From Coprinopsis marcescibilis (Eukaryota > Basidiomycota > Agaricomycetes > Agaricales > Psathyrellaceae), in the NCBI GenBank assembly GCA_004369085.1, contig ML210281.1:1-64000 (forward strand): a DNA stretch of 64,000 nt. Reading direction: 5' to 3'. The notes below the pieces were generated by a model, which was given only the letters and a program-made list of their open reading frames with translations, had not been told where the DNA came from and did no database searches. Of this stretch, positions 47,433 to 58,232 are shown piece after piece (positions within the stretch are counted from its first letter, which is position 1; each line of letters starts with the position of its first letter). The position numbers and the translations under genes were made by a program.

Positions 47433-48913
47433 TCATAGACTTGTCGCCCACAAAGCGGTTATTTGCTGTCGAACCCCATGAACTCTCGTGTGGCGAAGCT
47501 CTGAAAAGATGGCGTCGAAAGCTGCGTCGGACAGATGAACAGGCGAGCTGTTGCTATCCAAATCGGTTTGCGAAGGCGAGAGGATTCCGGCCTCGATGGC
47601 TCCTTTGACATATTGTCCAGAACACCCGTAGCCTGCAATCAAAGCCATTTCTTTTCCACCTTCAACATTTTGTAGGTTATTGCGGATTGAATCCAAAGTC
47701 AAAACCACCGACGGGTCGCCACTGTGAATCATGCGCCCAATATGCCGGACCAGTGGTAAGTAAGCACCTAGGTGCTCACTGGCGGTGGGAAGTCCGAAGG
47801 TGTTCCGAGGCTCGCCATGCAAGATGGATCTGATCTTCTTTGGCACAGACATAGAAATGCTGCTGTCGTCACTGTCACAAGCCCTCTTTAACCCAATGTG
47901 CGATTGAGAGCCTGGTTCATCGTCAGATACAACCTTAGAGATAAATTTGCTCAGCACACTTACCAGACACGACCGGTTGCTTCATTTGTTCCACCGACTG
48001 GAGATACTCTTTGTCAAGGTACTGAGACTCAAGCTGTGTACAGCCAACTGGTATACTTTCTTTACCTTCGTCCTCGTCTTCATCCTCATCTCCGTCTTCA
48101 CCTTCACCTTCACCTTCATCTTCGTTTTCATCTTCATCTTCGTCTTCGTCTTCGTGGGCCTCTTGGCTCATCCCATCCAATTTCTCGTCCTCTTCATCCC
48201 CACTCTCAATGTTGCTGCTGAGCTCGTGGGTATCCTGGTCATCGGCGACAGTGCCATCAGAGGCCATGAGGTCGGAGGTGCTGTTTTCGGCCAGCTGCCT
48301 AATTGTCGGCCATGTTATCTCTGGGCAGCCTTCGACAGTTAGACCCTTGCTGTTGCCACCGTGATTGATGATAACAATGTTATGCCCTGCGGCTCTGAGG
48401 TCCAGCAGGGTGGCCTTGAAGTCATTGTCGCCGGACACGACCACAACCGTCGTCCCTGGATCTGAGCGGTACTGGACAGAAAACTTGAGTATGTCATCTG
48501 AAAGAGAACGTTCAACAGACCAGAACGGGATAATTCTTGGGTAGCCTTACCAATCATCCTCTTGTCGGCAACGTTCTTCTCTCCATTGTGAGGAGTGCAT
48601 ACTGGTTGGACGTTGGCCTCTCGGAGACTTCGGTTCAGCTTCTTTCTCGACTTAGTGAAGCATTCTGAGTAGGCTCTAAATTGAACGAGACGCCCATGTC
48701 TTTCGCCAACGCAGCTTATAGCGGAGGCATATTTGTACACCAGGTCACCTTTGGAGCGTTGAACACCAAGGTTCTCTGTGTTGACAATGTCCGTTAGCGC
48801 TTTCGAGAATTTGTTTAGCGCTGCGTTAACTCACCGAAATCCCAAAACACACCGACGGGCCCTACAGGCTTCCGAGTCACACTACCGCGAGGTTGTTTAC
48901 GAGAGATACTCAT
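47433..48913 (-). CDS. NYN-domain (PIN-like) nuclease with novel C-terminal domain (copy 2)
   Basis: Exons 48835-48913, 48551-48775, 47964-48497 and 47433-47911 give 438 residues. NYN blocks: VGPVGVFWDFENLG (across intron 1), YKYASAISCVGERHG, HNGEKNVADKRMI, TVVVVSGDNDFKATLL, GHNIVIINHG. All catalytic-type acidic residues present in copy 1 are present here. The linker is shorter and holds a nearly pure Asp/Glu/Gly tract. The C-terminal domain matches copy 1 (LGAYLPLVRHIGRM ... MALIAGYG ... VKGAIEAGIL ... VRQQITALWATSL). The last intron uses GTAAGT with the acceptor AACCAG at 47912; a nearer AG would break the frame. There is no signal peptide, so it is probably nuclear or cytosolic. Confidence 0.8.
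48061..48153 (-). repeat. Acidic simple-sequence tract in NYN copy 2
   Basis: Imperfect repeats of (ttcatc)/(ttcacc)/(ttcgtc) on the plus strand encode about 31 residues of Glu, Asp and Gly with almost nothing else on the minus strand. Such tracts change length easily. Confidence 0.8.
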
Positions 48914-50052
48914 TGTTAGAATTGCGAAGTGGGAAGTAACTGGAGCCTGAAGGAGCGACACGATAGCGAATGGAAACTGGCGAAGTAATAGTGGCCGGGT
49001 GATGTGACCAATCCAGACCAACTTTCGCAGAAGCCGATCGACCGCTGAACGCTGCTGGCCTCGAGGCATGATGAGTGAGTGGGGCCTACAAGGGCTTACT
49101 CTCAAGTCTTTGACTCTTCCCATTGAACAACCCGACTGGACAATGGAAATACAGCCATAGCATTACTATCAGTTATGCACTGTCGAGGTTGGCAATTAAA
49201 GTCCCAAGGCCAATGCGAAAGGATGTCAATCGAACAGACCCTGGCTGTATTTTGCAGACACAGCTGCCACACCGTCGGCCATAGGCAGCTGAATTTGTTT
49301 AAGCGAACATTCAGTGGCGTAGCAACTACATAGGAATCCTGATGTTCACGCCATCCCAACATCATTACTGATCGGCGCTAAAGTTCAAACCCCGAACTCT
49401 TCCATTGTCCCAAACCCAAAAACTGGCACTGCGAAAGGAGATGGCTATGCGCAACGAAGGGCAAGATGAGCTCGGGCTAGATTCATGAAAGTAAGGGATT
49501 CTATGAAGCGCAGCAATATACTCGGTAGGGTGCAAGAAAACGTCTACGGACATATTGCACACGCCCTCGAACAACCGGGATATATTTTAAACTGTTGGTC
49601 AAATATCCCCGTAGACGAAAGGCTGCCGTGAGCGCTGAGGTTTCGCGACTCGCGACGCTACAGACTTACTTTTGTTCCTGGACTAGGCGTCCATTTGAAA
49701 AAGTCTGATAGGTAAGAACCACTGTCAAATGCTTTCCCGAAGGTCGACTTTCCCCGAGGCATTGCTGATGTTTAAAACTGTTGCGAGACTGTAGATTTGA
49801 CAGATTTTCCGTTACAAAGGCGTGAACCAGGACCGAACCCTGACGTGTAAATTGAAATGAAAACCACCCCAGGATACATTCACCGTTTCCGTCCGATCCA
49901 GCTGTCTAACTCAAGTTGGACATGGATGGCATCGATTCAATTTGAGCGAATTCTTTTAGCTTTTTACAGGCCTTCCAAATATCTGAATTCATGTCGTTGT
50001 CGAGAACAAGTCACCAGTGGATGAATATTATGCACCAAGATATACAGGGTGA
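48914..50052. other. Intergenic region of 1.1 kb
   Basis: Promoter side of NYN copy 2 and 3' flank of uS8. Minus-strand frames at 49102-49365 and 49365-49574 show no family feature. No RNA gene recognised; it is the longest stretch without a supported gene. Confidence 0.4.
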
Positions 50053-50786
50053 TTAGTAAACGTAGCCCAAGAGCTTGCCTCCAATGTTCTTGCGACGAGC
50101 TTCCTCGTGGTCTAAGATACCAGAGGAGGTGGTCTATGTATTTCATCAGTAAACATGGAAAGATGGCAACAAAAGAACAACATACAAGGATGATGATTCC
50201 GAAACCACGGGCAGGGAGGAGCAAGTTGACCCATGACTCAATCTGGGGAACCTGAACGTTGAAACGGGGAGAGATGACACCGGTCTTGTTGAGACGGCCG
50301 TTCAACTGAACGACGATCTTTCCGGCACGATGGTCGTCGATGATTTCAAATTCACCGATGTATCCTGTGGAGCCAAGTCAGTTTCGTTTTCCGAAGAGCG
50401 AATTGATCGGGGCAAGATGTGTTGTCTGGTCAGTGAACTCGAGATCTTTGGTTATAAAGACACAAGTTGTATGGTATTTGAAGACGTTTATGTTTCGAAG
50501 CATTAAAACGAGGACCGCGTTGGATGTTTGCGCGGCCGCCGTAGTTATAACTTCGAGGGAGGAACGATTGTCGAATTATTAATGGAGGAAACTCACCATG
50601 GCGTTGCATGACGCTCAAGAACTTGACGACGACTTTTGATGAAGGTCGGATGAGGACCTGGCGCTTGCCTCGCCTCTCGGCGTTGACAATGTTGTTGAGG
50701 CAGTCATTCTACATCAGCTCAGGTCAACACTGCCGCACCCGAATAAAAGGGGCTATGAGACTCACGAGAACAGAAATTCGGACCAT
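50053..50786 (-). CDS. RPS22: Ribosomal protein uS8 (RPS22 / S15a)
   Basis: 40S subunit protein. Exons 50766-50786, 50597-50708, 50186-50364 and 50053-50133 give 130 residues, the exact family length. Start MVRISVL joins [38 protein letters not shown], then [50 protein letters not shown] and [19 protein letters not shown]. The second intron is long (232 nt) for this genome; I looked for box C/D snoRNA motifs in it and found no convincing pair. Divergent from eS17. Confidence 0.96.
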
Positions 50787-51200
50787 TTTGAGTCGTTTTT
50801 TGAAGACGAAGGTTGGGTCTAGCCGAGGAAGAGAATGTGAGCGAGTTGAATTAACCCAGTCTGAGTGTCGTGCTACGGAAAGCGCGAGTCAAACGGGCTG
50901 TTGGACAACGTTGGCATGATGAGTGACTGATGTCGCTGCCGAAGAGACACTGCAGACTGCTGTATAGGTCGAAATAATTACCTTGAGGATGGTCCTGGAC
51001 GACGGCGACGACAACGACGAGGGGCTTAACGAACGCGGGTCCTTGCAACACAACCGAAATAACTAACCTTAGGTAAGCAATTGTGGCTGCCCTGAGCTGT
51101 ACAGATCCACCCAGCCACATCGGCAATTGCCGAGTGGTCCACGGATTCCTAAGGTGTTTGCCAACGTACCGTCCAGCGTCCAAGCCGCAAATTCTTCATC
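50787..51200. promoter_or_regulatory. Shared divergent promoter of two ribosomal protein genes
   Basis: A 414-bp space between the uS8 and eS17 start codons, both encoding 40S proteins needed in equal amounts. No obvious TATA box is visible. It likely drives both genes; the element responsible was not identified. Confidence 0.6.
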
Positions 51201-51857
51201 ATGGTGTGTTCTGCTGATCGAGGGCCATATGTGCTCGTTAACAAGCGATGTCCTAGGGCCGTGTCCGCACAAAAACTGTCAAGAGGGCTTCTCGTGTCCT
51301 GATCGAGAAATAGTGAGTCCAAAAGACGGTCAGACCTGGCAGAGGATGAAACTGACCCAAGAGTTAGCTATCCCCGCCTCACCCTCGACTTCCACACCAA
51401 CAAGCGCATCGTCGATGAAGTCGTGCGTTAACTTGGCCGCGTTTCCGACGGACGTATGCTGATCTACGACTTTTGTCAGGCTGTTGTTCCCTCGAAGCGT
51501 CTGCGCAACAAGATTTCCGGCTTCACGACCCATTTGATGAAGCGTATCCAAAAGGGACCCGTCCGTGGCATTTCTTTCAAGCTCCAAGAAGAAGAGCGTG
51601 AACGCAAGGACAACTACGTTCCCGAAGTGTCTGCTTTGGACACATCTGCTAGTGGTCTCGAGGTTGATCCTGATACCAAGGTGCGTGAAGCAGTATTGTT
51701 ATGCTGGATAGTATCCTAAAGCTGTTGGCTTGCATAGGCTCTCCTCGATTCTCTCAACTTTGACGGCATCTCAGTCAACGTTGTTGTTCCTGTAACTGCA
51801 GTGCCAGAGCGGGGCGGACGACGAGACCGAAGGAATGTGCCAGGCGCAGGTCGTTAG
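51201..51857 (+). CDS. RPS17: Ribosomal protein eS17 (RPS17)
   Basis: 40S subunit protein. Exons 51201-51203, 51257-51312, 51368-51422, 51480-51680 and 51738-51857 give 144 residues. Exon 1 is only the ATG codon, with the intron starting GTGTGT directly after it; the same arrangement is known for ribosomal genes in yeast. Seen: [90 protein letters not shown]. The C-terminus is slightly longer than average and basic ([15 protein letters not shown]). Confidence 0.96.
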
Positions 51858-52148
51858 GAGACTAAATTACTTGTACCACTGTCGGTGTGCCCATGCCCAT
51901 GATTTGCCATGTCCTACATACTCTTTTTTCTATGCATCCTGTTCGTATGAGATCATGTGTGCCGATGATGTGCCGAATGTTTGGTAATGTCAATAAGAAC
52001 AAATAGGGGACTGGGTTGCACGGATTTTCAGAGTCGAGCTCGCTGTCTGTCGCTGTGCACGACCACTGTTGCTCATCGTCCACAACCACCGTCGCTCGTC
52101 GTCCACAACAGTCTGCTCGCAGTCTTGAACGACCCAGTAGGAGTGCCA

Positions 52149-53511
52149 ATGACGATTGCTCCCCATTCCGGCACCGCCACAGCCAACCCCCAGGACCTTG
52201 CAAAGCGGAGAGCCTCTCGTTCCACCCGTTCTCCTTCCGTTGTCCGTTCCACAAGAAAGCGCTCTCCGTCGCCCTCGATCACCTTCACGACCACATCTCT
52301 GCCTGTTGACAGTGCAAAAGGTGTCAAGGATATCACAAGAAACGTCCTTCGCCAGCTCGAGGGAATCAGCCATTTGGAAGTTAGGGACATGGCAGTACCT
52401 GATGAAGACGGCAAGGAGCACCACACCAACGGCCTGAATAGCACGCAAAATGGGGCTTCGAAGCAAGGGCACAAAGCAAATCTGAACGGACAGGCAAAGG
52501 TCAATGGAAACGGAACAGCAAAAGCTGTGGCCGCCCCTGTGGACTATGAGATTCCAAGAAAACTACTGCACGGATCCATTGGTACGTTATTCCTACAGAT
52601 CTCACCATTATAAGCTAACAATGTTGTAGGATTTCTTGCTTTATATCTCTATCTCACAGAGGGCGATCCGAAGAAGGTTGTTGTAACTCTGTGGTCAGCG
52701 TTGGCGATCATATATCCAGCCGATATGCTGCGGCTCCGCTCCCGCAGGTTTGCACGTTTGTACGAGAGTCTACTAGGGTTCCTGATGAGAGAAAATGAAA
52801 AGGTACGCATTACCAGACCATAGTTTCTTACTGGCGTTTTTGACCCCCCCTGTTCCAGGAATCGGTGAACGGTGTCGTGTGGTATATCCTCGGGGCGAAC
52901 ACGGTTCTCTCCCTGTTCCCTATCGACGTGGCCACGGTGGCTATTCTTATGTGCGTTTCCCCTGCACATTCCAACGTGTAGACACGTACTAACATCCTAT
53001 TTCCTTTCTTTTACCTTTCTAGCCTCTCTTGGGCGGACACCGCAGCATCCACTTTTGGCCGCCTGTACGGTCGTAACACACCCAAACTTCCCGAGCGCTC
53101 ACCCGTTCTCGGTCTCCCATTCGCAACCAGAAAGTCTGTTGCTGGGTTCATTGCATCATCAATCACTGGCGCATGCATCGCTATCGGTTTCTGGGGCTAT
53201 CTCGCACCCTTGCGCTCTTCTGTCCAGGACACCGCATGGACTTGGGAAGGTGGCATCAATAATGCCGGCGGTGGCGGATTATTGGGTCTCGCGGTAATTG
53301 GCATTGTTGCAGGACTGGTCTCTGGAGTTGCCGAAGCTCTTGGTATGAATATCCATTCACTTCGGATCCAAATTTCATGCTAAATTCAAATATAGATTTG
53401 GGCGCAATTGACGACAACCTCTCACTACCCATCATCTCCGGTACTTGTCTCTACGGATTCTTCAAGCTTTTCGAGTTCGCATCGTCGGCAGTGTCGTCGT
53501 GGATTTCATGA
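52149..53511 (+). CDS. DGK1: CTP-dependent diacylglycerol kinase Dgk1
   Basis: ER/nuclear-membrane enzyme that makes phosphatidate from diacylglycerol using CTP, opposing Pah1. Exons 52149-52582, 52630-52802, 52859-52950, 53033-53342 and 53396-53511 give 374 residues. Seen: a long disordered N-terminus rich in Ser/Arg, then DYEIPRKLLHGSIGFLALY, LWSALAIIYPADMLRLRSR, GVVWYILGANTVLSLFPID, SWADTAASTFGRLYGRNTP with KLP, KSVAGFIASSITGACIAIG and GLVSGVAEALDLGAIDDNL, all Dgk1 blocks; about six membrane segments. The ATG at 52149 is the first that leads into the conserved body without unnatural sequence. Confidence 0.93.
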
Positions 53512-53792
53512 CCGGCCATTGTCCATACTTCCATCTAGAATTACCTTAACAGCCCACCTACATCAAGGATATTATGGATATATTTGCTACACCATATATA
53601 CACTGCATGTGCTGCCACTTACGATTTACACTCACTCACCGTCGCTCCCGCTGACACATTCACCTAATGTAGATACCCTTCACCCAACTCGATTATGCAC
53701 ACATTTAACATTATGAGCGTTTGTCATTCGAATTAATATTATGCCTTATACTATGGAGTATGGTTTCTATGTTAGGCCTATGGATTGATGCA

Positions 53793-55975
53793 TCAGAAAG
53801 AATTGACAGCATCGTTTGAAGAAAACCTACTGTATTTTGGTCCTCCACCTCCTTCGGGTACCGTCCAAGTGATGTCCTGTGTTGGTACCTTGATATCGCA
53901 TAACTTGCAATGAATGCAATTCTGAAAGGAAATCCAATGAGAAGTAGTTCCTCCTGAATCTCGAGACACTTACTTGAGAGTTGATGACCAGCTTCTTACC
54001 CTGCCAAGTCCCTTCATCGTTGGGCGACGTCTCGCCTTCAACATCTACGTATTCGTAGACACCGGCAGGGCAAGCATGACCCAGCAAGCCAGCATACTCT
54101 CCGACGTTCACCTTGATGTGGTTAACGCGACAGGCCCGCTCCTTGTCTACTTCATCCTGGGACAAAGTCTCTGCTTCGACGGCGCTGTTCACGGCACTGA
54201 CACCAGCACCAGAAGCAAGGTTGCCGAGTTCAGCGACCTCTTTCACATAATTGCGGGTCTTAACGACGCGAAGATGAATAGGCTGGTCTTCTGCGTGGTT
54301 GGTACCGGTGAGTGCAATGCTCGTCATCAGGTCGGTGGAGAGCGGTGGTTGGAAAGGAGGGTAGTCGATGGGTTTGTGGCGACTGGCTGGTTCTGTATGG
54401 GAGGAATCCAAAGAAGAAGTGTTGTCCTGCGAATTGAAAATTAGAAACAGGGAGAGATAGATCAAAAAAAGAGTTGCCTTGTTTTTTCCAGTGTGGCTGT
54501 AGTCGTGCTTGAAGGTCCAAGGAGTCCGACCCTTCAAAATTAGAGAATCGACGCCAGAGTATGCGACACCGCCCCACAGTCCCAAAGCGGTATTGAACGA
54601 GGGTCGCAAGTTCCTAACTTCGTGAAGATCCTTGTACACCCAAGATTCCTTGAAGTCTTGGTCAAGTCGAGTCATATCTGTCGTTTCGTTGCCCTCCTCC
54701 TGGCTGCGCTGAAGTGCATCCCAGGCTGTTTCAGCAGCCAGCATACCCGTCTTCATCGCATTGTGGGTGCCCTTGATTTTCGCCACATTCACAACGCCGG
54801 CAGAGCAGCCAATGAGAGCACCTCCAGGGAAGGAGAGCTTGGGAATTGATTGGAGACCACCTTCGTTAAGTGCCCGAGCGCCGTAAGCAAGTCGTTCTCC
54901 ATTCTCCAGAAGGCTCCTGAAATATGGATGGTGCTTCATCCTTTGGAGCTCGCGATACGGGCTCAGGTAGGGGTTCTTGTAATCCAAACCAATAACCAAA
55001 CCGAGACTGACCAAGCCGTTGTCGCCGTGGTACTCCCATGCTCCGCCATAAGTTTGATAGTCCATGGGCCAGCCCATGAAATGCCGAACCTTTCCAGGGT
55101 CGTACTTGGAGGGGTCGATCCGCCAGACTTCCTTGAGACCGATGCCAAAGGTTTGGGGTTGGGCTTCCCTGCGGAGGTCATACTTGCTGATAGCTTGCTT
55201 GGAAAGAGATCCTTGTGCGCCCTCGGCAAGTAATGTGACCTTGGAACGGAAGGCCATTCCGGGTTCAAACGAGGACTTCATCCGAAAGTCTTTCGTTAGG
55301 CCGACTTCATTGGTGATGACGCCCCGCACGCTCGGAACTTGGTTGCCCCAGTGGTCGACCGAGTCAGGTTCCTCGCTGAAGAGGAGTTGCGCCCCTGCGA
55401 AACCTGGGTATATTTCGACACCATACTCGTTTTCCGCGACTTCTCCCAGCCAGCGGGTGAACTGTGAGAGAGATAGGATGTAGTTCCCGTCGTTGCTCAT
55501 TTGGGGAGGGTGGGGTATCGGCAAGGCCCGGTTCTTGGTCATGAACAACATCTTGGACGATGTGGCGGGTTGGGTAAGGGGGTGCCCAGGCATTGTCGAC
55601 CATTCTGGAAGCAGTTCGTTCAAGGCTCGTGGTTCTATCACGGCTCCAGAAACAATATGAGAACCTGCGCAGAGGAATGGCCTGGTTTAATAACCGACGT
55701 TCGGGAGTAGTTATAACTAATTGAATACCGATTTCAGACCCCTTCTCGAGGACAACCACCCTGATTTCGTTTCCCTTTTCCCTCTCCAGCTGCTTCAGGC
55801 GAATAGCAGCACTGAGGCCAGCGGGACCTCCACCAACGATGCAGACGTCGACCTCATCCTCCGCCCGTTCGAGACCCTTGGGATTGAATGGCTCGTTGGA
55901 ACGCCTGGCTGTCGATGATATTAAGCGCCGAAGAAAGAGCCTTGCTGGCAGGGCAGAAGATTTTGTCCTGAGCAT
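53793..55975 (-). CDS. CIR2: Electron-transfer flavoprotein-ubiquinone oxidoreductase
   Basis: Mitochondrial inner-membrane enzyme passing electrons from ETF to ubiquinone, with FAD and a [4Fe-4S] cluster. Exons 55729-55975, 54478-55664, 53974-54426 and 53793-53921 give 671 residues. Seen: presequence [21 protein letters not shown] motif [93 protein letters not shown], and the cluster region [11 protein letters not shown] plus [19 protein letters not shown]. The GC-AG intron at 54427-54477 is 51 nt with no stop, so retention would add 17 hydrophobic residues ([17 protein letters not shown]). The protein is a little longer than the usual 600-650. Confidence 0.92.
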
Positions 55976-56531
55976 GTCAGAGGCAGAGACTGACAAGAGT
56001 TGAGTTAGCTGAGCACAGAGGACCAGCGCCTCCCGAATTCAAATTCCCTTTCACGTGTTATGACGTCGCGTGACTCCGAATCCGGACACGCGACAGCCAA
56101 TTGCCATCTCTCTTTTACTCCAAACCACAACATGGTCTTCCGTCTGCCGGCGTATTGTTGTCAAATTGACCATCTGTTCGACCTGACTACCAGTTCTGAG
56201 TGCAATCAGGCCTATTCTCTGTGATTCTCCTCGTCTTCCCACCTGGGGTTTCGCGGTGCCTTGTTTCTCGGATGCATATCGTCTCCAGGTGGGCGGTGCC
56301 ATGGGGTACAATTACTAATACCATGTGTTTCCTTCAAACTTGTCATCTTGGACACCGGGCGCTCACAGTAGAACCGAATTTGGAGTGTTCCAGGTGGTCG
56401 TGACAGAACGATACACCCTGATGCACCGTCATGCGCCACCAGAAGGATACCTTAAAAGCTCGAGCCCCAAACCTCTGGCAGCTTTCCTTGGCCCCTCGGT
56501 TCCTCAGTGTTCACAGCGGAAGCAAACCGCA
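55976..56531. other. Divergent intergenic region
   Basis: Between the ETF-ubiquinone oxidoreductase (minus) and DUF6534 (plus) starts; probably both promoters. A near-CRE TGACGTCG lies close to 56061. No gene supported. Confidence 0.4.
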
Positions 56532-58013
56532 ATGGAACTGAATGTCCACAACACATTCGGGGCACTTCAAATCGGAATATCCTTCGCCATACTGCTATTC
56601 GGCGTTCTCTGCGTGCAAACCTTCCACTATTACTTTGCCTTTCCAGATGACCGGCCGTCTTTTCATACCCTGGTGGCCATTGTGTGGTGCGTTCAGCGCA
56701 ATAGGACCAGTCTACGAAATAACGCGTCCCTCTTGCTAGGCTGCTGGATTTAGGGCACACGATCGCGATCACATACGAAATATACACTATCACCACATTA
56801 TGTAGTCCTGGAGGCACAGTCGCGTTCCCTGGACTTGGTGCTGCTCTCCTTATTGGCGGGATCATTACAACTCTCGTCCAAGTGCGTTAACAAACAGTCC
56901 TGCGTGACCACCCATGACATGAATCTAACGCGCTCTAGATCTTCTTCGCCCGCAGGCTCTGGAAACTACTTCCTCAACCATACAACTACATCGGGATCAT
57001 CTGCGTCATCCTGGCTTTAACCCGTTGCGGTGGAAGCACTTTCCTTGCTTCACGTGCGATCACTACCAAAGATATCTCTCTCTTCAGACTCGAATGGGAT
57101 TGGCTGATAACCGCTCTTCTGTCCGTCGGCGCTGGGCTCGATGTAGCAATTGCTGCGGCGATGATTTACTTTCTCTTGCAACAGCGAGAGAACGTCATGC
57201 ACAGGTGCGCACATTATCGAATCGCTCACAGGCTGGTCGGTTAACCAAGCATTTGTCAGACTCATAGACCGACTAGTCGCCTATACAATCCGTATGTTCT
57301 CTCTCAACCCTCAGGAAATAACTCACGTGGGTGAAGGCACTGGACTATTCACAAGGCAAGTCCTCTACCCAGTCGTAAAGGCCCTAGTAATCTAACAGTA
57401 AATGAAGCATCGCCGCTGTTGTGGTCGTCATCTCCGTGAGTCCTCGAGGTCGATTATCTTGTAGTCTCCCTTGATTTGTCCCAGTTCAAAGTGATGCCGG
57501 AAAACTGTGGGTTTCTCCTTTGCCACAAACACTTCAGACCGCTAATGTTGTGGCCAATCAATTATTTGGATTGGAACCTATGCATTTCTTGCAAAACGTA
57601 AGTTTGTATTGCTGGAAATGCCATCCTCACGTATCTAATTCACACATTCCAGTGTACTCCAACTCTCTCCTGGCCGCGTAAGCATTGAAATGCGGCACCG
57701 TGACGTTGCACACCCTCACCACCACGCTTTCAGCCTAATGGAAAGACGATCTTTGAGGAGTGCCATCTACGAGGGTGACCATATTGAGCCTCAAAGATCC
57801 ATCGTTGGAATGACAAGTCGACAAATCTCCCTAGAGCACGCGCGATCCTTGGTCAGTCCATCCTCCCGTATCCAATTCAAGTCTTCATGCTCACATTCAG
57901 AGCAGTCTCGTCGCAGGACAGGTGCTATGTCACTCGAAATGCATTCCCCCTCTGGCAACAATGATTGGAACATCCGGACCTGGGAGGTAAATGCCATTAT
58001 TTCCCTTCCATAG
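56532..58013 (+). CDS. DUF6534-type multi-pass membrane protein, one splice site apparently lost
   Basis: Basidiomycete-expanded membrane family of unknown function. Helices in order: FGALQIGISFAILLFGVLCV, LVAIVWLLDLGHTIAITYE, AALLIGGIITTLVQIFFAR, IGIICVILALTRCGGSTFL, LITALLSVGAGLDVAIAAAM, then TIRTGLFTSIAAVVVVIS, and a last helix IIWIGTYAFLAK followed by LYSNSLLAAL. A GC-AG intron (57356-57407) gives the FTS-IAA join. The intron 57507-57558 has a donor GTGGGT and a good branch site (gctaat) but ends in AT, not AG, exactly where the family needs a join (MPEN to SIIWIG). Any nearby AG leads to a stop, so the last helix may be lost. The tail is Ser/Arg-rich; the last intron is uncertain. Confidence 0.7.
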
Positions 58014-58232
58014 TACTCGCCTCCGGCCACTCAATTCTCCGATTCAGGAACTACCAGGCTCGCCCAAAAGCCCGGGAAAGGCTTACTTCATGGCGTGTTA
58101 AAAGGCCATCCCTCTTTCCTCAATGACTCGCAATGATAAATCATGTTGTAAATCAGTTGTACATGTATCCTAGTACTATCTATTGTGTAATATAGCAATT
58201 TTGTGAATCACGCTGCGAAGCAATACATCAAA

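Noticed and set aside
48914..50052. Hidden gene in the long gap before uS8
   Set aside because: Tried joining the short minus-strand frames; no join gave family-like or compositionally convincing protein.
50365..50596. Possible snoRNA in the long uS8 intron
   Set aside because: CTGA occurs, but no box C at a suitable distance and no terminal stem.
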